Source: an uncultured bacterium (GTDB taxonomy: Bacteria; Actinomycetota; Actinomycetes; S36-B12). From it: 14,758 nucleotides of DNA. A program made the translations under genes and the position numbers. Below, one piece after another: positions 1 to 7,589 of the stretch (its first letter is position 1; every line of letters starts with the position of its first letter). The DNA lies in NCBI GenBank assembly GCA_903940375.1, contig CAJAKT010000318.1:1-14758 (forward strand). Reading direction: 5' to 3'. The notes under the pieces are model-generated. The model saw only the letters and a program-made list of their open reading frames with translations, was not told where the DNA came from and made no database searches.

Positions 1-92
1 CGGGGCTCGCTCCGCTCACTCCTCGCGGCTGACGCGCGCACATGGCGTCCCCGCTGCGGGGCTCGCTCCGCTCACTCCTCGCGGCTGACGCG
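1..92. repeat. 36-bp perfect direct repeat (1-36 and 57-92)
   Basis: Positions 1-36 and 57-92 are identical over all 36 bases. They are separated by 20 bp, so the period is 56 bp. The left copy touches the window edge, so the true repeat may be longer. The right copy contains the last codons and stop of the minus-strand DUF389 gene (R-V-S-R-E-E-stop). Because 56 is not a multiple of three, the left copy would give the same VSREE-stop tail in a different minus-strand frame. The spacer ends in a small GC hairpin, CCCCG-CTG-CGGGG (49-61). The identity is seen directly. Whether this is a dispersed genomic repeat, a local tandem duplication or part of a 3' regulatory element cannot be told from here. 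Confidence 0.9.
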
Positions 93-1004
93 GTTCCACA
101 CCCGCTGCTGAACCCACAACGTCGCCCACCCGGCGAGCGCCATGCCCACGATATTGATGAGCAGGGTCAGCGTGCTGCCCCACACTTCCGACCAGATGCC
201 GAACACCAGGGCGAGCGCGATGTTGCCGGATGCCGGGATCGTGGTGACCGAGATGAACACGCCGACGAGGCCACCCGACTTCGCCGACGTGAGCGCGAGC
301 ACGCCCGCGGCACCGGCGATGATCGCGATCGTGAGCGACCACACATTCGGTGAGTAGATGAAGGCAGTGCCCGGTCTGCTCGAGGTGAGCAGGTCGTCGT
401 ACTCGATGACCCCGAACATGCGACCGATGGCCGCGAGCGCGGCCACGCCGGTGATCGAGACAGCGAACCCGATGATCAGGGTCCGCAGGGCCTGCCTGAA
501 GAGGTTTGCCCGCTTCCGCACCAGCCCGATGCCGAGTGCAGCGATGGGCACGAACTCCGGCCCCAGAACCATCGCGCCGATGACCAGGATGACCGAGTCC
601 GTGATGACGGCGATCGCGGCGAGCAGGGTCGCGAGCACCATGAAGCTCAGGTAGGTCCACGTGAGCGACGACTCGTCGTAGGCGCGCTCGATGACGTCGG
701 TCCAGACGACGGCGTCGGCGCTCGCTCCACGTGCCAGATCCTCGGCATCGAGCCCACGCTGCGACACCCACGTATTGACCGGGATGAGCTGGATGGTGCC
801 CTGTTCCTGGACGCCGAGCGCCATCAGCGCATCGACCACGGGATTGATGGCCTCACGGGGCAGGTCCGCCTCGATGACGTCGCCGAGAGGGGAGAGGCTG
901 GCACCGGAGTGAACCACGAGGGTGCTGGCAGCGGGATTGCCCCCGAGCAGGGCGGTGACCTGAGGGGAGAGGTCGGCTGGGCAGCAGACCCGTACGGTAA
1001 TCAC
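72..1004 (-). CDS. DUF389 family integral membrane protein
   Basis: This is a 310-residue membrane protein of unknown biochemical function. A soluble N-terminal part (residues 1 to about 112) begins MITVRVCCPAD and resembles the divergent regulatory-like N-terminus seen in actinobacterial DUF389 proteins. It is followed by about six hydrophobic segments, at roughly 115-134, 136-160, 172-193, 220-240, 245-270 and 276-298. The segment IGAMVLGPEFVPI (142-154) matches the family's conserved GAM...P signature, and TTIPASGNIALAL (254-266) matches the later conserved Pro/Gly-rich segment. The start is GTG at 1004-1002 with no Shine-Dalgarno sequence. A -10-like GACAAT lies 6 nt upstream, so a leaderless mRNA is possible. 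The gene is divergent from glmS across an 88-bp gap. Its C-terminal codons lie inside the 36-bp repeat. The family call is good, but no substrate can be proposed. Confidence 0.8.
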   Translation of the reverse strand: MITVRVCCPADLSPQVTALLGGNPAASTLVVHSGASLSPLGDVIEADLPREAINPVVDALMALGVQEQGTIQLIPVNTWVSQRGLDAEDLARGASADAVVWTDVIERAYDESSLTWTYLSFMVLATLLAAIAVITDSVILVIGAMVLGPEFVPIAALGIGLVRKRANLFRQALRTLIIGFAVSITGVAALAAIGRMFGVIEYDDLLTSSRPGTAFIYSPNVWSLTIAIIAGAAGVLALTSAKSGGLVGVFISVTTIPASGNIALALVFGIWSEVWGSTLTLLINIVGMALAGWATLWVQQRVWNRVSREE

Positions 1005-1079
1005 GCTGACATTGTCCGCTGATGATCGGGATCTCGGTGTTCGACGCGTCGAGTGGATGGCTCAGGAGGGCCGGCCGCG

Positions 1080-1085
1080 TACCCT
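1080..1085 (+). promoter_or_regulatory. Candidate -10 box for leaderless glmS transcript
   Basis: TACCCT fits the actinobacterial -10 pattern TANNNT. It ends 7 nt before the glmS ATG, which would place the transcription start on or next to the A of the start codon. No convincing -35 is visible 16-18 nt upstream. The only Shine-Dalgarno-like string, AGGAGGG at 1064-1070, is 22 nt from the ATG and too far to work normally. The motif is seen; promoter activity is inferred. Confidence 0.4.
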
Positions 1086-1092
1086 GTGCCTC

Positions 1093-2943
1093 ATGTGCGG
1101 AATCGTCGGCTATGTCGGTCAGAAGCAGGCGCTGGAGATCGTGGTCGCGGGTCTGCGCCGACTCGAGTACCGCGGCTACGACTCGGCAGGGGTGGCGGTC
1201 GTGAGCGGCACGGAACTCGTTGTCCGGAAGAAGGCCGGGAAGCTGGCCAACCTGGAGACACTGCTCGGCTCGGATCCGATGCCTGATTCGACCATCGGCA
1301 TCGGCCACACGCGATGGGCGACTCATGGCGGACCCACCGACAGCAACGCGCACCCGCATGTCAGTGAGAACGGACAGGTTGCCGTCATCCACAACGGCAT
1401 CATCGAGAACTTCTCGGAACTGCGTGAAGAGCTGACCTCCGCGGGGGTGACCCTGACGTCGGAGACGGACACGGAAGTCGTGGCACATCTGCTTGCCGCG
1501 GGACTGCCTGAGGCGGACGGTGATCTGGCGGAGGCGATGCGACGGACGTGCCGTCGGCTGGAAGGCGCCTTCACCCTCGTCGCCGTGGATTGCCTGAACC
1601 CGGATCTCGTGGTCGCTGCTCGGCGCAACTCGCCACTGGTCGTCGGTATCGGAGACGGCGAGAACTTCCTGGCCTCTGATGTCGCGGCATTCGTCGACCA
1701 CACGCGTGATGCTCTCGAACTCGGCCAGGATCAGGTCGTCGCCATGACGGCAACGAGTGTGGTCATCACTGACTTCGCCGGCGAGGTCGTCGAGGCAACT
1801 CCGTTCCATGTCGACTGGGACACGTCCGCTGCCGAGAAGGGTGGCTACGACCTGTTCATGCTCAAGGAGATCGCCGAGCAGCCCAAGGCCGTTGCGGATT
1901 CGCTGCGCGGACGCATCAGCAAGGACCACCGAATCCAGCTGGACGAGACGCATCTGGACGAGGGCATCCTCCGCTCGATCAACAAGGTCGTCGTCATCGC
2001 ATGCGGAACGGCTGCGTACGCGGGCATGGTCGCGAAGTACGCCATCGAGCACTGGACACGGCTGCCCGTCGAGGTCGAGTTGGCCAGCGAGTTCCGTTAT
2101 CGCGATCCCATCGTCGGACCAGACAGTCTCGTGATCGCCATTTCCCAGTCGGGCGAGACGATGGACACCTTGATGGCATTGCGTCACGCCAAGGCGCAGG
2201 GTGCTCGCACGCTGGCGATCTGCAACACGGTGGGGTCGACGATCCCCCGCGAATCCGATGCCGTCCTGTACACGTACGCAGGACCCGAGATCGCTGTCGC
2301 GTCGACGAAGGCGTTCCTTACCCAGATCATCGCGGCTTACCTCGTGGGACTGCACCTCGCGCAGGTCCGGGGCAACATGTTCGAGGATGAGATCCGGGCC
2401 GTGCTTCAGGATCTCAACGACATGCCGAGCAAGGTCGACCTAGTTCTCGATACGACCGAACCGGTGCGCGAACTGGCACGTGAGCTTTCGGGCTCGGCAT
2501 CCGTGCTGTTCCTGGGCAGGCACGTGGGCTACCCGGTGGCACTCGAAGGCGCACTGAAGCTGAAGGAACTCGCGTACATGCACGCCGAGGGATTCGCGGC
2601 CGGTGAGCTCAAGCATGGCCCCATCGCGCTGATCGAGGAAGGTGTGCCGGTCGTCGTGATCGTGCCGTCGCCTCGTGGGCGGGCCGTCCTGCACGACAAG
2701 ATCGTTTCGAATATCCAGGAGGTGCGGGCCAGGGGCGCTCTCGTCGTGGCGATCGCGGAGGAGGGTGATGAGGTGATCGCGAATCATGCCGACCACGTCA
2801 TCCGAATCCCGGCGGTACCGACCCTGATGCAGCCACTTGTTGCGATCGTCCCCCTGCAGGTCTTCGCATGCGAGATGGCACTCGCGAAGGGCCACGACGT
2901 GGACCAGCCGCGCAACCTCGCCAAATCCGTCACCGTGGAGTAG
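1093..2943 (+). CDS. glmS: Glutamine-fructose-6-phosphate aminotransferase (isomerizing)
   Basis: This enzyme makes glucosamine-6-phosphate from fructose-6-phosphate and glutamine, the committing step to UDP-GlcNAc and peptidoglycan. The frame is open further upstream, to an ATG at 1012. I place the start at 1093 because the N-terminal-nucleophile glutaminase needs Cys2 exposed after Met removal (MCGIVGYVG). The product is 616 residues, normal for the family. Visible glutaminase motifs are EYRGYDSAGVA (25-35), GHTRWATHGG (71-80) and HNGIIEN (100-106). Two SIS isomerase domains follow, with CGTAAYAG, ISQSGETMDT and STKAF. The hallmark C-terminus NLAKSVTVE carries the active-site Lys611. There is no glmS ribozyme and no room for one. 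acpS starts 30 nt downstream without its own clear promoter, so co-transcription is plausible. Confidence 0.97.
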   Translation: MCGIVGYVGQKQALEIVVAGLRRLEYRGYDSAGVAVVSGTELVVRKKAGKLANLETLLGSDPMPDSTIGIGHTRWATHGGPTDSNAHPHVSENGQVAVIHNGIIENFSELREELTSAGVTLTSETDTEVVAHLLAAGLPEADGDLAEAMRRTCRRLEGAFTLVAVDCLNPDLVVAARRNSPLVVGIGDGENFLASDVAAFVDHTRDALELGQDQVVAMTATSVVITDFAGEVVEATPFHVDWDTSAAEKGGYDLFMLKEIAEQPKAVADSLRGRISKDHRIQLDETHLDEGILRSINKVVVIACGTAAYAGMVAKYAIEHWTRLPVEVELASEFRYRDPIVGPDSLVIAISQSGETMDTLMALRHAKAQGARTLAICNTVGSTIPRESDAVLYTYAGPEIAVASTKAFLTQIIAAYLVGLHLAQVRGNMFEDEIRAVLQDLNDMPSKVDLVLDTTEPVRELARELSGSASVLFLGRHVGYPVALEGALKLKELAYMHAEGFAAGELKHGPIALIEEGVPVVVIVPSPRGRAVLHDKIVSNIQEVRARGALVVAIAEEGDEVIANHADHVIRIPAVPTLMQPLVAIVPLQVFACEMALAKGHDVDQPRNLAKSVTVE

Positions 2944-2973
2944 GCCCTGTTCCCCCAACTGCCGACATCAGTC

Positions 2974-3351
2974 GTGGGCATCGGAGTCGACATTGTCGAC
3001 ACGTCCCGTTTTGCCGAGGTCATTGCGCGCAGCCCGCGCCTCATCGCCCGGGTCTTCACTGCGCGGGAGATCGCCGAGTGCGGTGGCACGCGGCTGCGCA
3101 CCACGTCAATCGCGGCTCGGTGGGCGGCGAAGGAAGCGGTCGCCAAGGTCCTCATCGACAATCGCGGGCTGGAGTGGCATCACTGCGAAGTACTGAGCGG
3201 TGAGCGAGGTGAGCCGTTGCTCGCACTGTCGGGCACGGTCGAGGCTGCGGCCCGCGCGCGGGGGATCGACTCATGGCAGGTGTCGCTGAGCCATGATGGG
3301 GACATGGCCATTGCCTTCGTCCTCGCGTCTCGGACGGGTGCCTCCGGATGA
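2974..3351 (+). CDS. acpS: Holo-[acyl-carrier-protein] synthase
   Basis: This enzyme transfers 4'-phosphopantetheine from coenzyme A to the conserved serine of apo-ACP, activating fatty-acid synthesis in the cytoplasm. The 125-residue length is typical of the AcpS class. The N-terminal motif GIGVDIVDTSRF holds the metal-binding Asp6. RWAAKEAVAK (49-58) holds Glu54, the second metal ligand and family signature. The C-terminal strand SLSHDGDMAIAFVLA (104-118) is also characteristic. The start is GTG at 2974, 30 nt after the glmS stop. No good Shine-Dalgarno is visible, so the exact start rests on the family N-terminus. It overlaps nnr by 4 nt (ATGA). Confidence 0.95.
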   Translation: MGIGVDIVDTSRFAEVIARSPRLIARVFTAREIAECGGTRLRTTSIAARWAAKEAVAKVLIDNRGLEWHHCEVLSGERGEPLLALSGTVEAAARARGIDSWQVSLSHDGDMAIAFVLASRTGASG

Positions 3352-4871
3352 TCCCGATCCATGACGCAGATCAGGTCCGCGCGGCCGAGGCGGAGGCCTT
3401 CACCTTGCTTCAGGCCGGCGTCCTGATGCAGCGAGCCGCGCATGCCCTCTCCCTGTCCTGCGTCCGGCTGCTCACCGAGGTGCGCGGCGGAACGGTTGGT
3501 GCTCGCGTCGTGCTGCTGGTCGGGTCCGGAAACAATGGCGGTGACGCACTGTGGGCCGGTGCGATGCTGGCGGCGCGCGGCTGTCGTGTCGATGCGATGA
3601 CTGTCTCGGATCGAGTTCATGATGCGGGTGCCGGCGCATTGCGTCGTGCCGGCGGGCGATTCCATCCGTGGGATCGCGATGACGAGCGCCAGGTCTCGTT
3701 GCTGACGGCGGCTGACCTCGTCGTCGATGGGATCCTGGGTATCGGGGGCGATGGCGGCCTGCGCCCTGATGCCGCAACCCTCGCCGATGCGGTTCTCGCG
3801 GCTGAGGCGGTGGTCGTCGCCGTCGACGTGCCGAGTGGGGTCCAGGCGGACACCGGGATCGTTGCTGGTGCGGCGGTCCGGGCGGATGTGACAGTCACGT
3901 TCGGAGCGGTCAAGCCGGGACTCGTCGTGGCGCCGGGGGCGGCGTATGCGGGTGCCGTCCACCTGGTCGACATCGGCATTGACTTCCCCGACCGGCCGAT
4001 CGCTCGCGTGCTCGAGGACCTTGATGTGGCGACGTGGGTGCCTGAGCCGGCCGTCGACACCTACAAGTACCGACGCGGCGTTGTCGGCGTGGCTGCGGGC
4101 TCGCGTGCCTACCCGGGTGCGGCACTGCTGGTGACCGCTGCAGCGCGACATGCCAATGTCGGAATGGTGCGCTACCTCGACCGCGCCGACGGCAACGCGG
4201 CGACGGTCGTCTCGCACTTCCCGGATGTTGTCGTCGATGGGGCACCCCCGGTTCACCAGGACCGGGTCTCGGCGTGGGCCTGCGGCTCTGGTTTCCCCGG
4301 TGAGCACCTTGACGAGATAACGATCATGGCGGTACTCGAGGCACCGGTGCCCGTTGTTCTCGATGCGGGGGCCTTGCGGGTCGTGGCTGAATCCGCAGAG
4401 GTTCGCGAGCGGATCGCTGAGCGTTCGGCCGCAGGTGTGGTCACCATCCTGACGCCGCACGATGGCGAGTTCGAGCGACTCCGCCCGGGCGCTCTGGCGC
4501 ATGGCGATGGTCGATTGTCTGCAGCTCAACGGGCTGCGGTGGATCTGCAGGCCGTCGTCGTGCTGAAGGGCCCAGGGACGGTCATCGCGGCCCCGACCGG
4601 GACGGCGTACGTCGACACGGAGGGGACCTCGGATCTGGGCACGGCCGGATCGGGCGATGTCCTCACCGGCATCATCGGTGGCGTGCTCGCGGGAGCCTGG
4701 GCGGATGGCTTCCGTGATCCGGAGTCACTTGCCGAGGCGACTGCCGCCGCCGTGTGGTTGCACGGCGCCGCGGGACGCATCGCGGCCAGGGGTGCGCCCA
4801 TCACGGCAACCGATCTTGCCGCCGCCGTAGCTGCGGCTGTTGGGGCCGCGCGGTTCGGGGGCCGAACGTGA
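3348..4871 (+). CDS. nnr: Bifunctional NAD(P)H-hydrate epimerase / ADP-dependent dehydratase
   Basis: This is a metabolite-repair enzyme. The N-terminal YjeF_N (NnrE) domain epimerises damaged NAD(P)H hydrate, and the C-terminal ribokinase-like (NnrD) domain dehydrates the S form back to NAD(P)H using ADP. The 507-residue fusion is the usual bacterial length. Epimerase motifs are GSGNNGGDALWAG (59-71), VVDGILGIGG (125-134, with Asp127) and VDVPSGVQADTG (159-170). Dehydratase motifs are KYRRGVVGVAAGS (240-252), LTPHDGEFERL (368-378), VVLKGPGTV (404-412) and the catalytic loop TAGSGDVLTG (432-441, with Asp437). The domain boundary is near residues 230-240. All key residues look intact. It overlaps acpS and alr by 4 nt each, as is common in actinobacteria. 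Confidence 0.95.
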   Translation: MIPIHDADQVRAAEAEAFTLLQAGVLMQRAAHALSLSCVRLLTEVRGGTVGARVVLLVGSGNNGGDALWAGAMLAARGCRVDAMTVSDRVHDAGAGALRRAGGRFHPWDRDDERQVSLLTAADLVVDGILGIGGDGGLRPDAATLADAVLAAEAVVVAVDVPSGVQADTGIVAGAAVRADVTVTFGAVKPGLVVAPGAAYAGAVHLVDIGIDFPDRPIARVLEDLDVATWVPEPAVDTYKYRRGVVGVAAGSRAYPGAALLVTAAARHANVGMVRYLDRADGNAATVVSHFPDVVVDGAPPVHQDRVSAWACGSGFPGEHLDEITIMAVLEAPVPVVLDAGALRVVAESAEVRERIAERSAAGVVTILTPHDGEFERLRPGALAHGDGRLSAAQRAAVDLQAVVVLKGPGTVIAAPTGTAYVDTEGTSDLGTAGSGDVLTGIIGGVLAGAWADGFRDPESLAEATAAAVWLHGAAGRIAARGAPITATDLAAAVAAAVGAARFGGRT

Positions 4872-6004
4872 AGCGGGCTGCGGCTGTCATCGACCTTGCC
4901 GCTGTGCGCGGCAACCTGCACCGTATTCGTGAACTCGCAGGCAACTCCGCCGTGATGGCTGTCGTCAAGGCTGACGCCTACGGGCATGGCATGGGCCCGA
5001 TAGCCCGGACGGCGCGTCGTGCGGGAGCCGAGTGGCTGGGTGTCGCCCTGCCGTCGGAGGCATTGGCGCTGCGGGCAATGGGCGACGAGGGGCGCATCCT
5101 TGCGTGGTTGTGGTCGCCGGGTGACAGCGACATAGCCGCGTGTGTTAGGGCAGGCGTCGACCTGTCGGTGTCGAGTACCTGGGCACTGGACGAGGTCATC
5201 GAGGCATCGCGTCGCGTCGGCGCGCGGGCGCGCGTCCAGATCAAGGTGGACACCGGGCTTTCGCGCAACGGTGTCACGCTCGACCAGTTGTCCGGCCTCC
5301 TGGATCGCGTGGCTCAGGCAGTGAACGACGGAGACGTCGAGGTCGAAGCGGTGTGGTCGCACCTGGCCGATGGCGACACGCCTGGCGCCGATTCCGTGGC
5401 CCGGCAGCTCGATCAGTACCTGGTTGCGCTCGAGATGGCTGATGCCCGCGGTATCCGACCCCACCTGCGGCACCTGAGCAACAGCGGGGGCCTCTGGGCG
5501 CATCCCGAGTGCCGGTTCGATCTCGTGCGCACGGGCATCGCGATGTACGGACTCACCCCGTCGGCCGACCTCGGTGATTCGCGCGAACTTGGACTGACCC
5601 CGGCGATGTCGCTCGTCGCCCGTCTTGCGGGTATCAAGGGCGTGGCCGCTGGTACGGGAGTCTCATACGGCGGGACCTGGACGGCGCCGACGGAGACCGC
5701 GCTCGGCCTCGTGCCGATCGGCTACGCCGACGGCCTGCCGCGGGCGGCCGGGAACCTGCTGGATGTTGCGGTGGGCGGAAACCGTTACCCCATCGTCGGC
5801 CGAGTCGCGATGGACCAGTTCGTCATCGACATGGGGGCGCACGAGCTGCCGCACGTGGGCGACGATGTGTACGTGTTCGGCCCGGGCCGCCACGGCGAGC
5901 GAACAGCCGATGATTGGGCAGCAGCCCTCGACACGATCGGCTATGAGCTTGTCACGCGCATCGGCCCGCGTGTCCAGCGTGAGTACGTTGAGGAGGAGTC
6001 ATGA
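4868..6004 (+). CDS. alr: Alanine racemase
   Basis: This PLP enzyme interconverts L- and D-alanine and supplies D-Ala for peptidoglycan stem peptides. The frame extends upstream to an ATG at 4754, but those codons overlap nnr. I choose GTG 4868, which gives the family N-terminus (MKRAAAVIDLAAVRGNL), a GTGA overlap and a normal 378 residues. The PLP-binding Lys34 is in VVKADAYGHG (32-41). The second catalytic base, Tyr267, is in GVSYGGTW (264-271). HLSNSGG (202-208), RTGIAMYG (221-228) and GRVAMDQ (311-317) are also conserved. It ends in an ATGA overlap with the hydrolase, whose strong Shine-Dalgarno AGGAGGAG (5991-5998) lies in the last alr codons. Confidence 0.96.
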   Translation: MKRAAAVIDLAAVRGNLHRIRELAGNSAVMAVVKADAYGHGMGPIARTARRAGAEWLGVALPSEALALRAMGDEGRILAWLWSPGDSDIAACVRAGVDLSVSSTWALDEVIEASRRVGARARVQIKVDTGLSRNGVTLDQLSGLLDRVAQAVNDGDVEVEAVWSHLADGDTPGADSVARQLDQYLVALEMADARGIRPHLRHLSNSGGLWAHPECRFDLVRTGIAMYGLTPSADLGDSRELGLTPAMSLVARLAGIKGVAAGTGVSYGGTWTAPTETALGLVPIGYADGLPRAAGNLLDVAVGGNRYPIVGRVAMDQFVIDMGAHELPHVGDDVYVFGPGRHGERTADDWAAALDTIGYELVTRIGPRVQREYVEEES

Positions 6005-7101
6005 GTCCGGAAGTGACGCCTGCCGTCCGGATGGCAGGCCGTGGGCTGCTGGCGGCCGGAGCACTGGCGGCTGGCGCGGCACTCGGTGCGATCGCTGAGC
6101 GGTCGCTGCTCCGCGGCGGCGGCGCGCATGCGTCAGACGCGACGGAGGCGGACTTCGGATCGCTGCGTGGGGAACAGATGGTGGTGGTCGCCGACGACGG
6201 GATCGAGCTCCACGTCGAAGTCGATGAGGTGGCGGACGACGCGAAGGATGGAAACCTCACCGTCATCTTCTGTCACGGTTACGCGCTGAATCTTGACTCC
6301 TGGCACTTTCAGCGGCAGGCGTTCCGGGGTCGTGCGCGACTCGTGTTCTATGACCAGCGCAGCCATGGCCGATCGCAGCATGCGGACTTCGACTCACATC
6401 AGGTCGACCAGCTCGGCAGCGACCTCGGGTCGGTCATTGATGCCATCGCGCCGACGGGTCCGCTGATGCTCGTCGGGCATTCGATGGGCGGCATGACGAT
6501 CATGGCCCTTGCGGCACAGCGTCCCGAGATCTTCAGTGAGCGAGTGTTCGGTGTCGCACTCGTCGCGACGACCGCCGGCGGACTTGCCAGCGGAGAGCTG
6601 GGACTGCCGCCCGGCCTCGGTACCGTCTTCCATCGCATTGCCCCGTCCGTCGCGGCTGCCCTGGCTCGGCGGAAGGGCCTGGTTGAACGCACACGCTGGA
6701 GTAGCAGCGATCTCGGCCTGCTGCTCACGCGCCTGTACTCTTTCGGCTCCACCGCCACAGAACAGTCGAGCCGGTTCGTCGCGAGCATGGTGTCGTCGAC
6801 CCCCATCGAGACGGTGGCGGAGTTCCTCCCCGCGCTGCAGGAGCACGACAAGCGTGAAGCGCTTGCTGTCTTCGAGAACGTCGAGCTGCTGGTCATCGTG
6901 GGTGACACGGATCGGCTGACGCCGAAGGAGCAGAGCGCGGAGATCGTTCGGCGCGTGCCCGGTGCTGAGTACGTCGTGATTCCTGACAGCGGCCACATGC
7001 TGACGTTGGAGAAGCCTGAGGAGGTCAACGCTCATCTGATCAGCCTGCTGGAGAGGGTGCAGCGCGACATCGCGGATGACGCCACGAACGGTGCGGCGTG
7101 A
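6001..7101 (+). CDS. Membrane-anchored alpha/beta hydrolase, function unknown
   Basis: This is a 366-residue alpha/beta-hydrolase-fold protein. The N-terminus has a hydrophobic Ala/Gly-rich helix (about residues 12-32) after a few polar residues. It looks like a signal anchor or uncleaved signal and would put the catalytic domain outside the membrane. The fold is marked by the oxyanion-hole HG (92-93, in IFCHGYALN), DQRSHGRS (118-125), the nucleophile elbow GHSMGG (159-164, Ser161), an acid in GDTDRLTP (301-308) and catalytic His332 in PDSGHML. The triad therefore appears complete. I recall hydrolases of this kind between alr and tsaE in other actinomycetes. The substrate is unknown; an envelope ester or lipid is only a guess from alr and the anchor. 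The start is supported by the ATGA overlap and an ideal Shine-Dalgarno. Confidence 0.88.
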   Translation: MSPEVTPAVRMAGRGLLAAGALAAGAALGAIAERSLLRGGGAHASDATEADFGSLRGEQMVVVADDGIELHVEVDEVADDAKDGNLTVIFCHGYALNLDSWHFQRQAFRGRARLVFYDQRSHGRSQHADFDSHQVDQLGSDLGSVIDAIAPTGPLMLVGHSMGGMTIMALAAQRPEIFSERVFGVALVATTAGGLASGELGLPPGLGTVFHRIAPSVAAALARRKGLVERTRWSSSDLGLLLTRLYSFGSTATEQSSRFVASMVSSTPIETVAEFLPALQEHDKREALAVFENVELLVIVGDTDRLTPKEQSAEIVRRVPGAEYVVIPDSGHMLTLEKPEEVNAHLISLLERVQRDIADDATNGAA

Positions 7102-7589
7102 GTCCCGTGACCGTCAGGCGTTACACCGTCGCCAATGCCGATGCGATGCGTGAGCTCGGAGCCCTGCTCGGCCGGACATGCCAGGCCGGTGACGTCATGG
7201 TGCTCACGGGCGACCTCGGTGCCGGCAAGACGACGTTCACCCAGGGGCTGGGGGTCGGGCTCGGTATCGAAGAGGCGATCACAAGTCCGACGTTCGTCAT
7301 CGCTCGGGTGCATCCGAGTACGGGGGTGGGGCCAGATCTCGTACACGTGGATGCCTACCGGCTCGGCTCGGCCGTGGAGCTGGATGAGCTCGACCTCGTG
7401 GCCGACCTGAGCAGCAGCGTGGTTGTCGTCGAATGGGGTGGTGGACTCGTCGGCGGCCTCGCTGAGAGTCCGATCGACGTAAGCATCGTCCGGTCGGATG
7501 ACGACGAGGACGAGACGCGCATCGTGACGGTGACCGTCACCGGCGAGCGATGGGATGCGGCACTCGTCCAGGGGGACCCGCTCACGTGA
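7098..7589 (+). CDS. tsaE: tRNA t6A biosynthesis ATPase TsaE
   Basis: TsaE is the small P-loop ATPase that activates the TsaB-TsaD complex in threonylcarbamoylation of tRNA A37. The product is 163 residues, usual for the family. The Walker A loop is GDLGAGKT (38-45). ITSPTFVI (61-68) is the conserved switch motif. HVDAYRL (83-89) and VVVEWGGG (109-116) complete the family pattern. An acidic run, SDDDEDE (133-139), sits in the C-terminal part, between the predicted last strands. The start is GTG 7098, fixed by the GTGA overlap with the hydrolase; a second GTG three codons later is possible. It overlaps tsaB by 4 nt, in line with complex formation. Confidence 0.95.
   Translation: MSPVTVRRYTVANADAMRELGALLGRTCQAGDVMVLTGDLGAGKTTFTQGLGVGLGIEEAITSPTFVIARVHPSTGVGPDLVHVDAYRLGSAVELDELDLVADLSSSVVVVEWGGGLVGGLAESPIDVSIVRSDDDEDETRIVTVTVTGERWDAALVQGDPLT

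Noticed and set aside
1..92. 36-bp repeats separated by a 20-bp spacer, resembling a short CRISPR array
   Set aside because: Only two copies are seen, the spacer is too short, the repeat overlaps a coding end, and no cas gene is nearby.
1012..1092. 27-codon N-terminal extension of glmS
   Set aside because: The glutaminase needs Cys2 as the N-terminal nucleophile after Met removal, so the extended form would be inactive.
1005..1092. glmS ribozyme upstream of glmS
   Set aside because: The 88-bp gap is too short and has none of the ribozyme core. That element is mainly a Bacillota feature.
853..2355. 500-codon open frame antisense to glmS
   Set aside because: It is Arg/Asp/His-rich with no domain pattern and is fully opposite a clear glmS. 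Long antisense frames are expected in GC-rich DNA with strong third-position bias.
3180..4529. 449-codon open frame antisense to acpS and nnr
   Set aside because: Same reason: low-complexity composition, no motif, and the opposite strand encodes a complete conserved enzyme.
4526..5503. 325-codon open frame antisense to nnr and alr
   Set aside because: It spans the coupled nnr/alr junction on the other strand, shows no recognisable domain, and is an artefact of composition.
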